A stretch of 64,000 nt of DNA from Alligator mississippiensis (lineage: Eukaryota > Chordata > Crocodylia > Alligatoridae), in assembly GCF_030867095.1 (NCBI RefSeq), contig NC_081827.1, positions 212,903,310 through 212,967,309 on the forward strand. The letters are read 5' to 3'. Below, piece after piece: positions 59,811 to 64,000 of the stretch. How positions within the stretch are numbered: the first letter of the stretch is position 1; every line of letters starts with the position of its first letter. The notes under the pieces were generated by a model. That model made no database searches. It saw only the letters and a list, made by a program, of their open reading frames with translations, and was not told where the DNA came from. The position numbers were made by a program, and so were the translations under genes.

Positions 59811-60944
59811 TCTGGGTGACTTAGGGTTGTCAGGGTTCTGTAGTCAGCAAATGGGGGGTTTATTATTATAATATTAAAATATTATTAACATATATTATTA
59901 TTGACAATATTAAAAACATATTGCTGAGTTATGGATCATAGCCCAGTTTTAATGGATCATAGGTGGATTTGTGTCATTGGATTGCAGCCCGAAAAGGGTG
60001 CGTTTTGGAGAAAGAAATGGATACTAATCGGAATGCATTCAGAAGTGCCACTGAATCTACAGTGCGCACCAAATAATGGATAAAATGAACACAAGTCCCT
60101 ATGAAAAATAACATTATGTATGTCAATAATTCTTTATCTTATATATGCCTGAATGTTAAATATTTTACACTGTTGTGTTTCTCGTCACAGCATTTTTAAA
60201 GACAAGCTTGTAACTCATGGGACATTTCGAAAACTAGGCTGTGTACAAACAGTTCTTCTTCCATGTTTCTGTTTTTTGCTTCCCATATTTTTTCATATCC
60301 AAGACATTTACATGTGAATAAATCTTTTGTTCATCAGTAGTTATGTTTCTCCAACTGCTCAATCATCCTCTGAAGGCAAAATACTCTTTTTATGTGTTTA
60401 TTCTTTCTATGGCAATACTTATCATTTCACAAAGCACTTGAGTGTGGCTATCTCATTCAGATAAAGGCCCCATTTCAATAAATGTTGCCTGAATGAGAGC
60501 TGAAAGAGGGGCCACAGCACATTGAAATTTCAGGCTGATAAATAGAAAGGAACAAATTATAAAGTATCAACAGAAAAAAAAATTGTACTCTTACTTACCT
60601 GGGTACACAGGTGCTTAACACCAGGCACCTGAGTAACCCCACTAATTTCAATGGATTGCCTGGGTAATGAAAATTAAGCATGAGCCTCAGTGTTTGCTTT
60701 GCCAGAGCCCCCCACACCAGTTCTGCAGAGCTTAGTTAGACAAAAGCTCCTCCCAAAAATAAAAGTAAAATTTGTTTTCAGGGGCCATGTCTACTCTGTA
60801 AACTTGCCATGCCCCAAAGCAGTGCACTCAAACACACTGTGCTGCTGCAGGTGGGCTGTCTCCTCTACTGTAGGCAGCATAGCATTGTCCATGTAGTGCT
60901 TACATGGCCTAAGTAGCCTGGAGGAGTGACATAGACAAGAACTG

Positions 60945-61165
60945 GTAGGTAGACTGATGTTGTAGCCATGACGTCCAAGAGTTATTTGAGAAGTAAAGAT
61001 TTCTTTCTTTATTGGACCAACTGCATAGCTAGGAGAGTCAGACAAGCTTTCAAATGCAAGACATAAGAAGAACATTGTGCATTTAAAACATTGTCTAATT
61101 CTATCCTAAGTATACAATTGGTTCAATAAAAGATACCAGCCAAAGAAATCCTTGCCTCACATAGC
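60945..61165. mobile_element. Penelope-like termini in inverted arrangement
   Basis: On the left, 'gatttctttctttattggac' (minus-type terminus, followed by gacaagctttc) faces 'ggttcaataaaagatacc' and 'agccaaagaaatcc' on the right (plus-type terminus). The two arms are about 35 bp and diverged. The layout resembles the pair at 20219-20797. Confidence 0.45.
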
Positions 61166-61714
61166 CAATATCTCTAACTCCATGATAATTAGCCTTCCCA
61201 CATACCACGTAGATGCAGCAACATTGCTTCTGGTTTTGGAGGAAGCCTGCCAGGAGCCTAGCAGGGTGTTCAAGGGCACTATTGCTGGATATGGCAAGGT
61301 TACCATGAAGCCTAGGTTGTCCATGGAGTCAAAATATATGGGACAGAACTGCAGAGGACCTCCACAATCGTGAAATGCAGTTCTCTGTATCACAAGCAAG
61401 TGAACACAGAATCCTATTAATTGATTTATCAAACTTTATCTTAAAACAAATTATGTTTTTGACCTCCCACGCTAGTACTGGAAAGCTGAAAGTCACCCCT
61501 CTCATTGATAGGACCTTCGTCTAATTTCCAGCCAGTCTATACCCCAAATCATCCACTGCTTAAATAATTCTTATTCATTCCTGCTAGTCACCACCAACTA
61601 GCAGTACCTATAGAGAGCAATCTTACAACAATTATTTAGAAAATGATTTTTAAACTCTGACATGACATATGCTAAATGCATTTTTAACATTTTAATTTGA
61701 CCTTTATTATTTAC

Positions 61715-61864
61715 CTTTGCCTTCCACATCAACCAGAATTTGAAAATGTCCACATGACGACCACATTGTATTGCCTTATCTCCAGTGTCATAGGATATAT
61801 CATACTGCTTGTCTTGCTGAAACAGATATCCTGCACACATCTGATTGCAACCTTGAAGTATACC
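61715..61864 (-). CDS. GAD1: GAD1 coding exon (residues 422-471, catalytic loop)
   Basis: Fifty codons, phase 0, acceptor TTTATAATAG and donor GTAAAT. It begins [16 protein letters not shown] and ends [12 protein letters not shown], colinear with human GAD67 422-471. Tyr434 of the mobile catalytic loop (in CAGYLF) is present; this residue is known to keep GAD67 constitutively active by protonating the quinonoid intermediate. Changes from human are Gln for Pro (FQQDKQ) and Ile for Val (YDISYD). Strong conservation fits its position at the active-site entrance. Confidence 0.97.
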
Positions 61865-62694
61865 CTATTATAAAAATCATATATTTTTACTAAGTGTGAA
61901 ATATGTATAATGCGCATATAAACACATTTATTAATCATACACATACTTCTCAAATACCTGCAGACAGAAAAAATGTATTACAAGGGAAAATTTTTCAACT
62001 TTTGACTGGTTTTGAGGAACACAAGTCATGGATACAATTTTGTGTCCTCAACTCAGTCATTTGGATGCCTTAATCCCTGGTTAGTCAAGTGGAGAGATAG
62101 TATCCATGTCACACTAAGAAAAACAAAGGTTTTATCAGTACTTAAAAAAATCAGAAGTAACAGCCCCAAATCAGTCTGAATTCTTAACCTGCTGTTCAAA
62201 CATCCCATTTTATTCCACAGGCTGATAGAATATAAAGTCTATTCTTAAAACATAAGACTTTTGGAGGTTAAATTGTAGGCTAAAATGAGTTCACACAATC
62301 TTACAGTTTGGGATAAACATATAATGATGAAGAAAGTGTCAAAGAGAAAGTAGCTTAAAATGTAAAGGAGGGCTTTGACTGCATTCATGGGCCAACTCTA
62401 CTGTTGCTCAATGTTATTTATAAATGTAGGCATAACTGGGACTAGATGAGACATGTAACACCAGCAATAAAAATAAAAAGAACAGAAAAAAAATATTTTT
62501 GGCTGCCCATTTCACTACTATTAACTTACCTACGAATAGTATATTTTCTTTCCTGGCTATGATGTACATAGAAATAATGAAGAAACAACATTCCCTTACT
62601 TGAGTTACCTTGGCAACACCTTGCAATAACTGGGGTGATGCTCTTTAAGCAAGCATACTGCTAATAATAACTAATGTTTCCTATAATGAGACCC

Positions 62695-62850
62695 CAAAAT
62701 GCTTTACAAAGCAAGCTAAACATCATTAACCTCATTTTATGGATGGGGAAACTGAGGCATAGAAAGATCCACTGAGTCACCCAAGGAGGCCAGTGGCAGC
62801 ACCAGGAATAAAACACAGGTCTCCTAAGTCCCAGTTAGGGCTCTATTCAC
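62695..62850 (-). repeat. MIR SINE, minus strand
   Basis: 'cctcattttatggatgggga' followed by 'aaactgaggcatagaaag' and 'tccactgagtcacccaagga' is the reverse complement of the MIR core ('...ccaaggtcacacagc...'). Boundaries approximate. It lies in a GAD1 intron. Confidence 0.8.
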
Positions 62851-63513
62851 CTGGCATCACTGACTCTTCAGCTAATTGCTGCCAAGAACAAATGACAAGA
62901 CAGTGAGGTCAGAAAGGATTTAAAAAAAATGCTCCTGCTTATAGATGATATGACTTTGAATGACCAAACAAAAACACTTAGAAAATATGGTTCTAATTCT
63001 GCTCCCCTTGATGATCATGGCAACACTTCCAAGATGATGAGGTCCTAAAACTGCATCTGAAATCATAAGTAAAAAATGAAAGTAACATGGCCATTTTCCA
63101 ACAGGATTTTAAACTGTTAAGCCACATGTGTGATGGAAAATATTTACTGTTTATTTACTGAGTTGTACATTTCTGAAATTACCAACCTGCAAGGTGCACA
63201 TACAGTGTATGACAAACATATAGGGACAGCTGTCTAGCTGATGTACATCAGTATGCTGGCTCCACTGATGCCCCTTGGACAATTCCAAGTTTCATCAGCT
63301 GAGGATCTGCTCCATAATATTTACTACCTTAATCAAAAGCAGCAAAAGCAAAAGGTATTTCCTTCTTCCCCCAAATAAACAAAATATAAATCCACACAAT
63401 TTTTCTCTTTTGAAAAAGGCAACCAAAAGAAGTGGACCTTGTACTGTGCCCATAGAAGTTTGGGGTGTGTTTTGCTGTTAAATTGCAAGATTATCAAACA
63501 ATATAAACCAGAC

Positions 63514-63592
63514 CTTTTCCCGAATAAGAATGGCAGAGCATTGCAACAAGACTCCCATCATCTTGTGTGGATTCCATGTGACTGAGTTGACT
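63514..63592 (-). CDS. GAD1: GAD1 coding exon (residues 396-421, PLP lysine)
   Basis: Seventy-nine bases: one base completing the split codon for residue 395, then 26 codons translating as [17 protein letters not shown] then CSAILIREK, aligned to human GAD67 396-421. The NPHK motif carries Lys405, which forms the Schiff base with the cofactor pyridoxal phosphate. The acceptor is CTTTTGCAG. The donor is GTCTGG, a weak match beyond the GT. Upstream coding exons lie beyond the window. The first residue is Val where human has Ala. Confidence 0.95.
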
Positions 63593-64000
63593 CTGCAAAA
63601 GAAGTACACGCTCAGAGAAGATCTGGAAAACAGATTTGCCTTTAGCAAATTTAATCTGGAGCAGCTGCTTCTGAGTTCTGCTCTCAGAATTAAAATGTAT
63701 GGAGTTACACCTGTGTCTAGCCAGTGTTAGTGAACATGGACTGAATCAGGGCTTTAGAGTTGTCTGGGAATTAAGCAAGTGTCAGAGGGCTGCTCAAACA
63801 CACAGGAAGTTTGTGGCCTCTATATGGAAAACAGACTTATGGATTACATTTTCCAAAAGTTCAACAACAGATTAAATAAGTACATTAAGAAAATAGGATT
63901 TATTTAAAGATCTCAATTTACCACTTCAGTTACACAGTCATATTTTTAAGTTTCAAGGTGCCAAGCAAAGAGGAGATGAAGTAATTTTTGCAGGATTTGG
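63593..64000 (-). other. GAD1: GAD1 intron, upstream part
   Basis: No further GAD1 exon was found in these 408 bases; the exon encoding the LWLHVDAAWGGG segment must lie beyond the window end. The sequence holds no recognised repeat. Confidence 0.75.

Larger units (their letters stand above)
56949..61714 (-). other. GAD1: GAD1 intron between exons at 56841 and 61715
   Basis: A 4.8-kb intron. It contains the Tigger-like element 57452-58369, a decayed hAT-type element near 59564-59810 and the Penelope termini at 60945-61165. The rest is AT-rich with no other recognised feature. Confidence 0.85.

Noticed and set aside
53659-63592. Assignment to GAD2 (GAD65) instead of GAD1
   Set aside because: The C-terminal exon has the GAD67-specific [10 protein letters not shown] and GYQPQGDK stretches, the residue numbering fits GAD67 without gaps (Lys405, Tyr434), and the neighbour is GORASP2.

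Overview
This is vertebrate nuclear DNA: small exons separated by long AT-rich introns, one CpG island, and a dense load of decayed transposons. The mix of CR1 LINE 3' ends, MIR SINEs, Penelope-like elements and many short hAT elements points to a sauropsid. A crocodilian is most likely and a turtle is the main alternative; the species itself cannot be read from the sequence.

Two conserved genes anchor the window, both on the minus strand. On the right (53659-63592) lie the last five coding exons of GAD1 (glutamate decarboxylase 67), corresponding to residues 396-594 of the human protein. They carry the PLP-binding lysine and the catalytic-loop tyrosine, and the gene continues beyond position 64000. 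On the left, inside the CpG island, is the first coding exon of GORASP2 (GRASP55) at 9677-9739. Its remaining exons lie beyond position 1, so 1-9676 is read as GORASP2 intron 1. As I recall it, GAD1 is followed by GORASP2 in the same orientation in mammals too. The two genes are neighbours and share no pathway: GAD1 makes GABA in neurons, and GORASP2 links Golgi cisternae.

The roughly 44 kb between the genes holds no other gene that I can support. It is a record of mobile elements. There are at least ten hAT-type insertions whose 8-bp target-site duplications can be read directly, including a 1.68-kb almost fully palindromic one at 6620-8297 and a fold-back one at 29454-30242. A Penelope-like element with a GIY-YIG endonuclease reading frame lies at 13470-14365, and inverted pairs of Penelope 3' ends lie at 20219-20797 and 60945-61165. 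A broken endogenous retrovirus lies at 34963-40280 on the minus strand with a perfect 5-bp duplication. It keeps gag, protease, reverse transcriptase and RNase H remnants, but integrase, env and most of one LTR have been deleted. CR1 and MIR remnants complete the picture. GAD1 introns hold a Tigger-like element with a GC-rich core (57452-58369), a possible L3-like LINE fragment and a MIR.

No operon, CRISPR array, rRNA or tRNA gene was seen. The most unusual material is structural: long palindromes, paired Penelope termini with a hammerhead-like core, and the asymmetric provirus.
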